Shown: piece by piece, positions 54,394-64,000 of the stretch
How the letters are laid out: each line of letters begins with the position of its first letter
Position numbering within the stretch: position 1 is the first letter of the stretch
Source: Pelodera strongyloides
Lineage: Eukaryota; Nematoda; Chromadorea; Rhabditida; Rhabditidae
Assembly (NCBI GenBank): GCA_036852015.1
Contig: JAANDG010000036.1
Span: 151,501 to 215,500, forward strand
Direction of reading: 5' to 3'
Length of the DNA stretch: 64,000 nt
The notes under the pieces: generated by a model
The model's input: the letters and a program-made list of their open reading frames with translations, nothing else
Told to the model about the DNA's origin: nothing
The model's database searches: none
Made by a program: the position numbers and the translations under genes

Positions 54394-57300
54394 TCAATCC
54401 AAAGCAATTCGTCGCGCACACATGCAGTTCCGCTGGTAAATAGGCCTGCAGGTAAAATCGTTCCACTCGAAGCCTGCTCCAAGGCTTAGGACCTAAAAAA
54501 CTATCCAAAAATGCGATACTAGAGTTTGTGATTTTTTTCCAGCGTTTACATATAAGGGGTCGGCGTCCCTGCAAGATCTATTAACTTAAAGCGAAATACC
54601 ACCCGGTTTGGGGTTTTTTCACCAAAAATAATTTGAAAAAAGTTATAAACGAAAATAAACATAAAAACACAAACAGATAAGTGCATCTTGCACAAAAATG
54701 TTCTCAAACAACCATATTTTGCGATTTTGTATGGGAAAATTCGCTTCAGGCGATTTGCCGATTTTAATACTAGCACGGCCCTGGAAAAATCGAGGGATGG
54801 CCTTTTCAAATTATAACGCACACCGCAGCATCCAAATGACGAAATGTTGACAAAATATTTTGAATTTGGCTAGTAAAATTCCAAAAACACACGGTTTGAA
54901 AATGGTGGTCAACGCACGGTTGTTTACTCCTCCTCTTTTTGTATTTTTTGTTGAGACCGACCGCTAATTCGCTTTAACCTTTGTCAAGTGATTATTCATT
55001 TTGAAAACATTGATGTTAATTGTTAGAACATGAACATGAGGCATGAGAACAAAATAGTGACTTTGAAATGATCCGAAGTTTCAAGTGAAGACGTTTTTGA
55101 AAATTATTATTATCATTATTATTATTATATTAACTTCGAAAACTACAAAACCTTTACCGTGCAGGTCTCTCGTCCCTGATAGTCGCTTGGTTCATTGCCC
55201 ATACAAAGAGCATCCTCCGCCACAAAAGTTGTTCCATCACTATAAAACAATGAGAACGTCAACCAGCATAATTTGAAAAACGAAAGCAGGAACGGAGTTG
55301 TATTTATGGTTGTATTTTTATGTAGGGCATAATGGCGATGCTTTTCACATCTTGATATTCTTAACAGGTGCAAATGCAAATGCAATGCAATGCATTGCAT
55401 TTGCAATGCATTGCAATGCATTACGATGCTTCTTAATGCAAAAATACCTCCAATAAAAGGCACTCCGGTTAGTCAAATTACGATATAGACCAAGATGTAC
55501 GCCCACACTGGTCCCGTGCGCCAACGCAGCCTCTAAATTAACTCTCAAATGAACACCTATGAATGATATCATATATGTGAACAACAAAAATACAACGAGT
55601 TACAGGACTCAGTCCTTTCATCTTAGTGATCCATTGCAGAGTCGCTTCATAAACATCAGGCAAAAACTTTCAAATAAAGATTAAATGTGTTCCCACGACT
55701 AGGAAAGGGTGCAGGAACAGAACACACCAGCAACAAATTGGTTTTGTTCTTTAGAATGAACAGAAATCAAGTCGAATCCAATTTCGGAGCACTTGGTCAC
55801 GCATCCCGGATTGTCCAAATCATGGTCGACGAATAAGGAATAGTGAACGTCGCCGGAAACGAACTGGCGAAAACTGTCTGAAAATAAACCAAGCATTCCG
55901 AAAGCGACTCTGAGCGATCAGGGAGTGGAGGAGAGGGGAGAATAACAAACATAGAGACCATATTGTTGAACAAGATGCAGATGTCAAAGTTAGCATTGAT
56001 ACACATAAATTCTAAGCCAACTGACACGGAAACAAACAATCCAAAAACCTGAAATTTCCGAATAATTGTAGTCCCATTCGCATCTTTCTTGCGGAGAAGG
56101 AGGTGCGTTCAGGAAATTCATCATCTATAACATAAAAGTGGATTTCCATGTGGTAAAAACGGTGAATGTAAAACCTCCCTGGGTCACTGGTTCCGTAGTA
56201 CCTAACTCCGGTTGGTCGACTATTTTGACGGTGATAACTGATCCATTGTGCTGAATTGGATGGTCTCTGCAGCTATCACTGAATCGGCTCAATCGAACGA
56301 ACATTGACTATGCCTTGACGGACAGCTGCTTCGTCCATGTGGGCTGTCGGGAGAAGCGAAGTCCATGTGGGCTGTCAGGACAGCGAAGTTTCGTCTTTAT
56401 TTATTTTCACCAGGGTCTTCGCTGACCTGATATGGAAGATGATGTCTTCCTACTCCATTTACGCAGCATTACAACTTTAACCCCTTAACGGGAGCAATAC
56501 GAATACACTATAGCCTTTGGTGTGACCAGTTCTCGGTGGCGTACGTCATATCGAGTTTAAGAGTTTTATGCGCATTTCAATTGATAATTGAAGGTTCGTA
56601 AGCCAAAGAGATGCCTGGCAGGTCATTGTCTTCTGCGAAGTTCTTCTGACATCTTTGAAGAGGTCCTTCGATAGTTCAAATGCGTTTCCGAAGTCAACGG
56701 CGACCAGGGGTCCTTGGGTATCTTCTCAATGGCTTGATCTTGGGCGAATGCTAATATTGGTTTGTAATACTGTATAATATAAAGGGTGTAAAGAGCGCGA
56801 GGGCTGGGAATTGTGAAAGAAATGTTTCGCGTATTCCATTTTTTTTTCAAAAATGTAGTTTATATGTGAACTGGAATACTAAAGCACTTTACAAGCTCAT
56901 CGTCATAATAGCGCACGATGTGGTCGTTTATTATTATTATTATTAGTAAGGAAAGCTCACGCGATAATATCCTGCGTATTCACCCGGTTCAACTTGCGAA
57001 GCATTCAGGAGGACACACTCTGAATTGTCTAAAAGAAAAAGTATTAAAGGGATAGGTTCACTAGGATTTGCCCCTTTTTGAATGCTTTCTATTTATAGTA
57101 TGGCCGAAAACCTTCACAATGCAAAAATTACATAAAATTACCTTTTCTCCCCGAGGTAGGAGAGCTTGCTCAAAAAGCTAAACTACCTCGAATTAATAAA
57201 ACAATTAGTACCGCAGCCTAGCTAAATGGGAAATAGCGTGAGTTGGAGGTGCAGAGATTGTTGTTATAGACAGAGGAAGATAAAAGGGCCCTGTATCTCC

Positions 57301-58451
57301 TGCTACGCTATTTCCCATTTACCACGGCTGCGGTACTCCAATTGTTTTATAAATTCGAGGTAGTTTAGCTTTTTGAGCAAGCTCTCCTACTTCGGGGAGC
57401 AAAGGAAATTTACTGCAATTTTCGCGTCATACTATCAATATAAATTATGAAAAAAAGGTGCAATTCGAGGTGAACCTATCCCTTTAATCACCCTTTATAT
57501 GAAACAAGTGCTTCGTGTGACTGCGTGCCGTGCTCGCTATGGCCATTGTGACTTTTTGTTCCAGCGGGTTTTTAAATGCTTACAAGCTTACAATCTTTTT
57601 ATAAGCTATTATATAAAGAAGTAAGGAAATGTAGTGTGGAGAAGGAATTACGCTACGGAAATGCAATTCAAAATTAGGCTATGCAGTGTTTGCAGTAGCA
57701 TAAATGATTTTTGGAGCTCACTTCGAATCCTATTCCGTAAAAGGAAAGTGTCTGTCTTAACTCATAAAGAGGTCGTTTTAGAAGTTGTACAAGTATGCCC
57801 ATTTTGGTGCGTACGGCGAATTATCCACATATTGTATATCTTACCTTACAACCTAACTGACCTTGAGCACAGCTTTGTATAAGCACATAAAAGGATGGCC
57901 ATTTGTAGAGGGAGAGGGAGGCTGCGAAATATATTTATCTCAAAGCAAAACTAACTGAAAGCAAATCCAAAGCAAAAATTTGCTTCAACGTCGGCGGACT
58001 GCTTCAAACATTTGCAGCCACAGTCTTGCTCCATTTCTTCTGCTTCCCTTATGGATTCGTTACCAAGCCGAGTCCATAGAAATGTTGTTTTTCCTGTGGA
58101 AGTGTACGAAACCTGGAGTTATCAAAACGGCGTAGGAATTTTTAGTTGGATATTGGTTTCTTTTTCATCGCGTTACTGTGTATTATTTGCAAATTTTATG
58201 TCGGAAATAAACAAGACGGCGCACAATTCTTCCTATAAAAATGATAGTCTTTCAGCATCCGATTCATAAACCATGCGGGTTTTAAATTAGAGAAAAATAT
58301 TGCTCGAGCGACAAAGCTCAAAATAAAATAACAGTGCGCCTTTCATGGTTAATTCCAACAAACAACAAAACAGAGTGCCTACCCCAACGACAGAGTTGAA
58401 ACAGCAGGATGAAATGATGAAGAATAGTATAGGACGCATCATCAGAACCAT
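54394..58451 (-). CDS. CTL6: secreted PAN/CW-like plus C-type lectin-like protein
   Basis: Exons: 58383-58451, 57956-58112, 56961-57028, 56049-56124, 55728-55877, 55448-55532, 55158-55239, 54394-54492; 786 nt, 261 residues, all in phase. Exon 1: MVLMMRPILFFIISSCCFNSVVG; a start at 58439 is also possible. PAN/CW-like: DCGCKCLKQS, FCFGFAF, SECVLLN, MNFLNAPPSPQERCEWDYNY. CTLD: TKCSEIGFDLISVHSKEQNQ, VHLGLYR...FYW, SDGTTFVAEDALC, NEPSD with ETC, EWNDFTC and CMCARR. EPN has become EPS. The usual Trp in exon 7 (ALW) is Cys here, giving an extra, possibly unpaired cysteine. AATAAA on the minus strand at 54359-54364. Intron 2 holds a TTAA MITE and intron 7 another. Confidence 0.86.
54590..54973. mobile_element. 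TTAA MITE between CTL6 exons 7 and 8
   Basis: TTAA, AGCGAAATACCACCCGG at the left; AATTCGCT, TTAA at the right. The ends match the AGCGAA family, but the interior is not palindromic. Confidence 0.6.
57048..57483. mobile_element. Palindromic TTAA MITE, family E5, in CTL6 intron 2
   Basis: TTAA, AGGGATAGGTTCACTAGG ... GGTGAACCTATCCCT, TTAA. It shares AGGTAGGAGAGCTTGCTC and CTACCTCGAAT with the 30617 copy. The two differ mainly by small deletions. Confidence 0.85.
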
Positions 58452-58500
58452 GCAGTATGGAGGTGCACCTCTTTTATGTATGAAATAACTATCAGTAAAT

Positions 58501-58516
58501 GTTGCCGTGCAACTAA
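58501..58516. promoter_or_regulatory. Shared palindromic upstream motif, CTL6
   Basis: GTTGCCGTGCAACTAA, 50-62 bp upstream of the two candidate ATGs. Perfect half-sites. Confidence 0.65.
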
Positions 58517-58519
58517 TAC

Positions 58520-59225
58520 AACCGATAAATTATGTTTTCCTCAAAACAATTTAAGCAGACTTCTGAATTAAGTCCATAAAACTTTCCGACAGAAAATAGC
58601 TAGGCAACTCGTAAGCAAAACGAAGCGGCACTTGTTGAACTGAAACGAGAAAAAATGGCAAAGGGGAAAAGGGCAAAACACACTGCACGTCATGTGACCG
58701 TATCGAGAAGAGTGATACCACAAAAATAATAATAATAATAATAATGGAGCCTACATTTTCCTAGTTATTCAAACACACACAAAAAAATCATGCACATACA
58801 GTTCATTGGGATTCATTGAATGGGGTTTCAAAGTGTGGAATTCCAAGTGTGGAGAAATCCACCGTTTTTTGAAACTACACGAGAATATTTGAAGTCAGCA
58901 TCAGCAGTAGCCATGGGACTAATTTTTGAGGAGTGCATATACCCTTACGGAGATTTGCAGAGTGAGTGTTCATACATATCAGGAACGTTTTCTATAGTGC
59001 AGCCTTGGATGTCAAATTTACGGTAGACTGTACATACTTTAAAGAAAAAAAAACTCATTTTTTTTGCATACTTTGCACGTCGTGTCTATAAGTAGTTTCC
59101 ATGATTACCATATGCTTTTTCTGCATTAGCTCCGAGCTCCGAGTACCTGGTTATACATACGTACATCTTCTGGCCATCGTGAGCTTATTTTTGTTTTCAC
59201 AACGCGTTGTCCAGTGATTACGTCT
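58520..59225. other. Intergenic region between CTL7 and CTL6
   Basis: An (AAT)n run occurs at 58724-58745. No exon or structured element is recognised. Confidence 0.4.
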
Positions 59226-59400
59226 GTTATATATATAACTCTTTATTCAATCAATACGATTTAACAAACGGACAATGTCAATGAAAGAGATAAACACACA
59301 CAGGCTAGGCACGCTTAAGAGGCCCAGCTACTCATGCGGTGCGAACTCACGCGGTGCGAACTCACGCGGTGCGAACTCACGCGGTGCGATACACGCCGAG
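59226..59400 (-). repeat. LINE 3' end plus 15-bp tandem repeat
   Basis: The inverse of the 42560-42712 LINE 3' end (GAATAAAGAGTTATATAT, GCCTAGCCTGTGTGTG). At 59335-59395 the unit GCGGTGCGAACTCAC repeats about four times; it is derived from the GCACCGCGTGAGTAG sequence of the LINE. Confidence 0.7.
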
Positions 59401-59536
59401 AACATAGCATTGCTTAGGAAAAATTCGAAAGCAAATCCTTCCGATTTATCTGCATACAGTCGATACTTTTTCTTTTTTGGAAAAAAACGTCGTTTATTGA
59501 AAGAAACAGCAAAGTACAATTGGGTAAAGCGTATTT

Positions 59537-62500
59537 TCATTTAAATTCGATTCTTCGTGCACACATGCAGTAAAGCTGGTAGAGGCTGCACGGGAAATCG
59601 TTCCATTTGAAGCCCTCTTCTTTGAGGTTCATGACCTAAAAACATTCCTCCGAAAAATGGGGATACTTCATTTTGTGGTCGTTTGCCAGCTTTTAAATTT
59701 CTTCATAATAAATTTCTTTCAATTTGTAACGAGGCTGCTTAATATGAAGTAACAGCTTACTTGGACATCGCAAAAATTTTTAATGTGGTCTAAGCTGTGT
59801 TCACTGACCAGAAAATAAGTTTTCTTTACCGTATGTAAGTACGTAAATGAAAAGTCAAAAACCGGAACTTCGCAGGACTTATAGATATGGAAAAACGTTA
59901 CCGCGTAAACTTCAGTATTGGAAAAACGTTACCGCGCAGGTCTCCTTTCCCTCAGAGTCAGATGGTTCTCCATTCAGCCAAAGTGCATCCTCCGCCACAA
60001 AAGTTGTTCCATCGCTATAAAATAATAAAAACACACAATCTGTTCCGCGTACCGCGAAACCTCAAAAACGACAGAGCTACCGTAACCATACGCTGGAGAC
60101 CGCCATTCCAGGAACCTGCACATCAATATCGAGTTTCCGTATGTCCCAAAAAGACATCAATTGTTAAAGGGCATCAAAGCAAACCTATATTTACGATAGG
60201 TTCATAATGACTATCAAGCATTTTTATTACAATATATACAAACTAAATTTCACATTTATTTGCCATGGAAAACATTTTTACGATGCGCTCAGCTTAAAGC
60301 GAAATACTGGCCGGTTTTTGAAACGCATCGAGTACTCCCTGCTTTCCTATGCTTCATATGCAAATGAGCATAAATTTGAATAAAAAATAAACCCCAATAG
60401 ACCCCTTTTAGCATAGCTGCATAAGAATGCTGATATTTGAGATGCGTTTCAAAAACCGGCTGGTGTTTCGCTTTAAATGTATACCGTAAAGCCGCAAATA
60501 TCCTTGTCGTCTATACAAATTTATCGTGAAATTATAATGCGATTAAAATTTGCATATATAGCTTTGAAATCTGCAGTTTTATGGTATACATATGCGTTGA
60601 GCGCATTAGAAAAAAGTTTTCCAGGGCGAATAATGGTGAAATTTAGTTTGTATATATTGTAATAAAAATGCTTGATAGTCATTATGAACGTATCGTAAAT
60701 ATAGGTTTATTTTGATGGGCCTGTCCCTCTAAGTCTATCTACGACTGTTGTGTGATCTATGGCTACTACGTGTGGACGCTCTTGATTCGAATATGTGATG
60801 AGGATGCGTGATCATCAAGGATCATCAAGGATCATCAAGGATCATCAAGGATCATCAAGGATCATCAAAGATCATCAAGGATCATCAAGGATCATCAACG
60901 ATCATCAAGGATCATCAAGGATCATCAAGGATCATCAAGGATCATCAAGGATCATCAAGGATCATCAAGGATCATCGAGGATCATCAAGGATCATCAAGG
61001 ATCATCAAGGATCATCAAGGATCATCAAGGATCGTCAAGGATCATCAAGGATCATCAAGGATCATCAAGGATCATCAAGGATCATCAAGGATCATCAAGG
61101 ATCATCAAGGATCATCAAGGATCATCAAGGATCATCGAGGATCATCAAGGATCATCAAGAATCATCAAGGATCATCAAGGATCATCAAGGATCATCAAGG
61201 ATCATCAAGGATCATCAAGGATCATCAAGGATCATCAAGGATCATCAAGGGCATGCGTGATGTTGCTCTGTTGATCTCTCGAGAGTGGGATCATGATTCG
61301 ATTATGTTGTTCCGCTCTTCATTCAGGTATCCTTTCAATATATTTATTCGTTCTACTGTTTATGATGGTTCACTCGTTATGAAGAATGAATGTTTATACT
61401 TCAGTTACTTCTCTCGAACACCCAAAGGGCGTGCTCTTGGGCTTATCCTGGCTATTGTTCCCCTACGACTTAATCCGTTGTTCACTTGCTTGGTGAGATC
61501 TAACTCGCAACACTACCAGAATGAGCAGCCAACTGAAAGTGGGAATGGAGAATCGATGTTAATTTATATTTGCGTGGGGCTACCACTCCACGTTGCTCGC
61601 ATTCGAGTTTCTGTGATATTAAAAAAAAATACCTCCAATACCAGACACTCCGTTTGCTCAGATTCCGATAGAGACCAAGATGTATACCCTTTATGGTCCC
61701 TCTCGCCAACGTAGCCTCTGAATTGAAACCTTGAATTATACGTATATTGTTCGTGCAAATTGTCATCTGTAACTTGTCGTCCCCGTACCTCTGTGGAATA
61801 TGTCACGAATGTAACATTGATATATATGTGTATTTCATAGTAAAATTAATTATTAATATTTTCTTCCCTCTACTCTTTTGTTCTCACTTTTCTTTTAACT
61901 ATGGGCTTATTGGAGAAGCCACCCTCCATACACCCCCCGTACATCCGTACGTTTGTATGTACAGCCCCGTATATCCGTCGGGAAGCCGTACATCTTCGTA
62001 CATCTCCGTACATCCCGTCGCAGTACTGTGCACCCTCATACATCCCGTGAGATATACGTACACCCTCATACATCCCGTTGGGTATACATCTTCGTACATC
62101 ACTGTACATATTTTTTTGAACACCATGTTTTTAAGGATACATTTTGCCCTAGAAAACGTGCAAAATAAAGTGAATGGTATGACTAAATATCGAATGAAAA
62201 TTATGAAAAAAAAACATTAGCTGTTTCACTGAGAATACCCTAATAAAAAAAAAACATATTCATTTTCATAATCATAGACGATGAAGCTTCCTTCGCTCAC
62301 CACTTCACAACCAAATTTTCCATCTAACACCTGTTTTCTGCATCATCAATACGATGTATTTATATATTCAGATATACAGCCAAGTATCGTAGCCTGTACA
62401 GTTAAGGATGCGAGAGACACGCAGAAGTTAGGGGTACATCGGTGCACCTTGGACAAGAGCCAACTGGTACCCTGGGCCATTGCCAAATGGAGTACACACA

Positions 62501-63715
62501 CACACACGACATTTTCACACTAAACATAAGTGCAAATTGAATGTTGGTGTTGTTAGACCATGCATTAAAGTATTTGGGGTGTTTATTTTAGATTACGCAA
62601 TTTTTAATTTGTGTTAACCACAGTTTCTCCTAATTTAGCATTGGACAGCTTGTCATCTGCGTCTGCAGAAGCAGGATCTCCTACACTTACCAACACCAAC
62701 ATTCAATTTGCTCTTATGTTTCGTTTGAAAATGTGTGCTCCATTTGGCATTGGTCCAGGGTATCATTCTCTTCGTATCCCTACCTGTACATGCTATGACG
62801 GTGATAGTTGGCTGTATATCTGCATATATAAAAAATATATTGAATTGAAGATGCAGAAAACAGGTGTTAGATGGAAACGGGGTTGTGAAGTGATGAGCGA
62901 AGGAAGCGGAACATTGATACTGGAGCATAGAGTATTCTTAGTGAAACAGTTAATATTTTTTCATAATTTTCATTCGATATTTAGTCACACCATTCACTAT
63001 ATTTTGCACATTTTCTAGTGCAAAATGTATCCTTAAAAACATGGTGTTCAAAAAGATTTGTAGAGTGATATACGAGGATGTATATCCCACGGGATGTATG
63101 AGGGTGTACCGTATTGCTACGGGATGTATGCGGGTGTACAGTAATGCGACGGGATGTACGGAGATGTACGAAGATGTACGGCTTCCCGACGGGATGTACG
63201 GGGCAGTACAAAGATGTACGTATGTATGGGGGATGAATGGAGGGTGTCTTCTCCAATAAGCCTTAACTATGGAGTGCTTTCAACTAGGACACAATGAAGG
63301 AACTCACCAGCAACAAATTTATTTTCTTCCACAGAATGAATAGAAATCAAGCCAAATCCTATTTCTGAGCACTTGGCTACGCAATTCGGGTTGTCCAAAT
63401 ACTCGTCAAGAAATAAGGCATAGTGTAGGTCGCCGGAGTCAGAGGTAAACTGACGAAAGCTTTCTGAAAGGCTTTCTGAAAGGCTCTCAAGCTAAATGGT
63501 GCAGAGAAAAGAGAATGAGAAACACATAGGCGCCTTATTTGCCTATTGTTGAACAGGCATAAATTCCAAGTGATCCTTACTTGTCCGTACATAAATTCTA
63601 AGCATAATTCAACAACACGGGAAACAACAAGCCAAGAACCTGAAATTGCCGAATAATTGAAGTTCCACTGGCATCTTTCTTGCGGAGAAGGCGGTGCGTT
63701 CAGGAAATTCTTCAT
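59537..63715 (-). CDS. CTL7: PAN/CW-like plus C-type lectin-like protein, 5' exons beyond the window
   Basis: Visible exons: 4 (63640-63715), 5 (63308-63463), 6 (61633-61717), 7 (59933-60014), 8 (59537-59635). Exons 1-3 must lie to the right of 64000. Exon 4: MKNFLNAPPSPQERCQWNFNY, closest to CTL6. CTLD: AKCSEIGFGLISIHSVEENK, IHLGLYR...WYW, SDGTTFVAEDALW, GEPSD with ETC, KWNDFPC and CMCARR. EPS replaces EPN and WND is kept. Exon 5 has two acceptors 12 bp apart, created by a duplicated CTTTCTGAAAGG (63459-63482), so an in-frame 4-residue variant is possible. Introns 5 and 6 are enlarged by the foldback element and the minisatellite. AATAAA on the minus strand at 59493-59498. Confidence 0.82.
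60168..60728. mobile_element. Palindromic TTAA MITE, family E4-like, nested
   Basis: Arms share TACGATAGGTTCATAATGAC-like and ATTTTTATTACAATATATAC sequences. The right end GGGCCTGTCCCT is followed by CTAA (decayed TTAA), and the left end has lost a few bases. A second MITE (60298-60472) is inserted in it. Lies in CTL7 intron 6. Confidence 0.75.
60298..60472. mobile_element. Palindromic TTAA MITE nested in another
   Basis: TTAA, AGCGAAATACTGGCCGG ... CCGGCTGGTGTTTCGCT, TTAA. Same family as 52079-52250. Confidence 0.85.
60811..61250. repeat. 10-bp minisatellite (ATCATCAAGG)44
   Basis: 44 units in perfect 10-bp register with only a handful of single-base variants (AAAG, AACG, ATCGTC, CGAGG, AAGA). 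Stop-free frames across it are repeat artefacts. Lies in CTL7 intron 6. Confidence 0.97.
61904..63262. mobile_element. Foldback element with 9-bp target duplication
   Basis: Almost the whole 1,359 bp is palindromic around about 62585. Outer arms begin GGCTTATTGGAGAAG and contain clustered CGTACATC-type repeats. Middle arms share TGACTAAATATCGAATGAAA, and inner arms share CACCTGTTTTCTGCATC. The flanks TTAACTATG (61895-61903 and 63263-63271) are a 9-bp duplication, as made by Mutator-like elements. No transposase frame. Inserted in CTL7 intron 5. Confidence 0.85.
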
Positions 63716-64000
63716 CTACAAAGCAAAAGTTGCTTCCTATGTGAACCGATGATAGACGACTGTTAAAGCTCAATGGACCACTGGTTCCATGGTACCTGAG
63801 CTGGGTCGAAACATTCACGATAGAGGCACCAGACAAAATTGCAGGAATCTCTGCAACTATTTACAGTGAATCCGGCTCACGCGAAGTTACAGTGGGTACA
63901 CGGTCATTTCTTCGTCCACCTGGGCTGAAGGAAGAAGTGGCCAGCTTATCGAAGTTTCGACTTATTTATTTTCTTCAAGGTCTTCACCCGACTGTTATGC
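63716..64000. other. CTL7 intron 3, start
   Basis: Intron sequence that resembles CTL6 intron 3 (about 56140-56430): GGTTCC(A/G)T(A/G)GTACCT, TCGAAGTTTCG..TTATTTATTTTC and other blocks are shared. No exon is seen before the window ends. Confidence 0.55.

Noticed and set aside
60811..61250. CRISPR-like regular repeats
   Set aside because: No unique spacers, a 10-bp unit and a eukaryotic context: a minisatellite.
60795..61274. Two long stop-free frames encoding (H/D)QGSSRII repeats
   Set aside because: Translation of the 10-bp minisatellite. The 30-bp register makes several frames open, with no sign of a real gene.

Overview
The window looks like repeat-rich genomic DNA from a nematode. The evidence is (1) at least seven paralogous, multi-exon secreted genes combining a PAN/CW-like cysteine module with a C-type lectin-like domain (CTLD), with short introns and TTTTCAG/TTTAG-type acceptors, and (2) a BEL/Pao retrotransposon carrying a phlebovirus-glycoprotein-like env, a combination known from nematode Cer and Tas elements. 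The species cannot be named from the sequence alone. No rRNA, CRISPR or prokaryotic operon structure is seen.

Gene layer. I reconstructed a tandem family by matching exons, splice sites and intron phases. The names CTL1 to CTL7 are mine. CTL1 is on + (2235-23663). CTL2 (25123-29883), CTL3 (42776-44841), CTL4 (45258-48267), CTL5 (49247-52717), CTL6 (54394-58451) and CTL7 (59537 to beyond the right edge) are on -. Each complete gene has eight coding exons with intron phases 0,1,0,1,1,2,0 and encodes about 252-264 residues: signal peptide, PAN/CW-like half (exons 2-4), CTLD (exons 5-8). The EPN/QPN and WND calcium/sugar motifs vary between copies, as expected for a diversifying lectin cluster. 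Five of the - strand genes share a palindromic motif, GTTGCYRYGCRACTAA-like, 50-105 bp upstream of the ATG.

Repeat layer, left to right. 1-1555: LINE endonuclease fragment split by a Penelope-like (GIY-YIG) element with inverted terminal repeats. 3213-4254: two palindromic TTAA MITEs joined end to end. 4705-20915: a 16.2-kb composite insertion inside CTL1 exon 5, made of a - strand BEL/Pao element (gag, pol, env, LTR-like ends with a 59-bp minisatellite) whose downstream end carries a 2.8-kb inverted second copy of its own env. 21.4-30 kb: Helitrons, SINEs and MITEs in introns. 30.2-31.1 kb: two more abutting TTAA MITEs. 33.7-37 kb: an older, decayed BEL element. 37.7-39 kb: three Helitrons nested inside one another. 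41-42.7 kb: a large palindrome and LINE tails. 45-61 kb: CTL genes with MITEs in their introns. 60.8-61.25 kb: a 10-bp minisatellite. 61.9-63.3 kb: a foldback element with a 9-bp target duplication.

The genes probably act as secreted, possibly carbohydrate-binding proteins, but no ligand can be inferred. The most notable observations are the undisclosed lectin cluster with its shared promoter motif, the exon-splitting retroelement whose removal exactly restores phase, the self-inverted env hairpin, the tRNA-like-bearing Helitrons and the TTAA-MITE chains.
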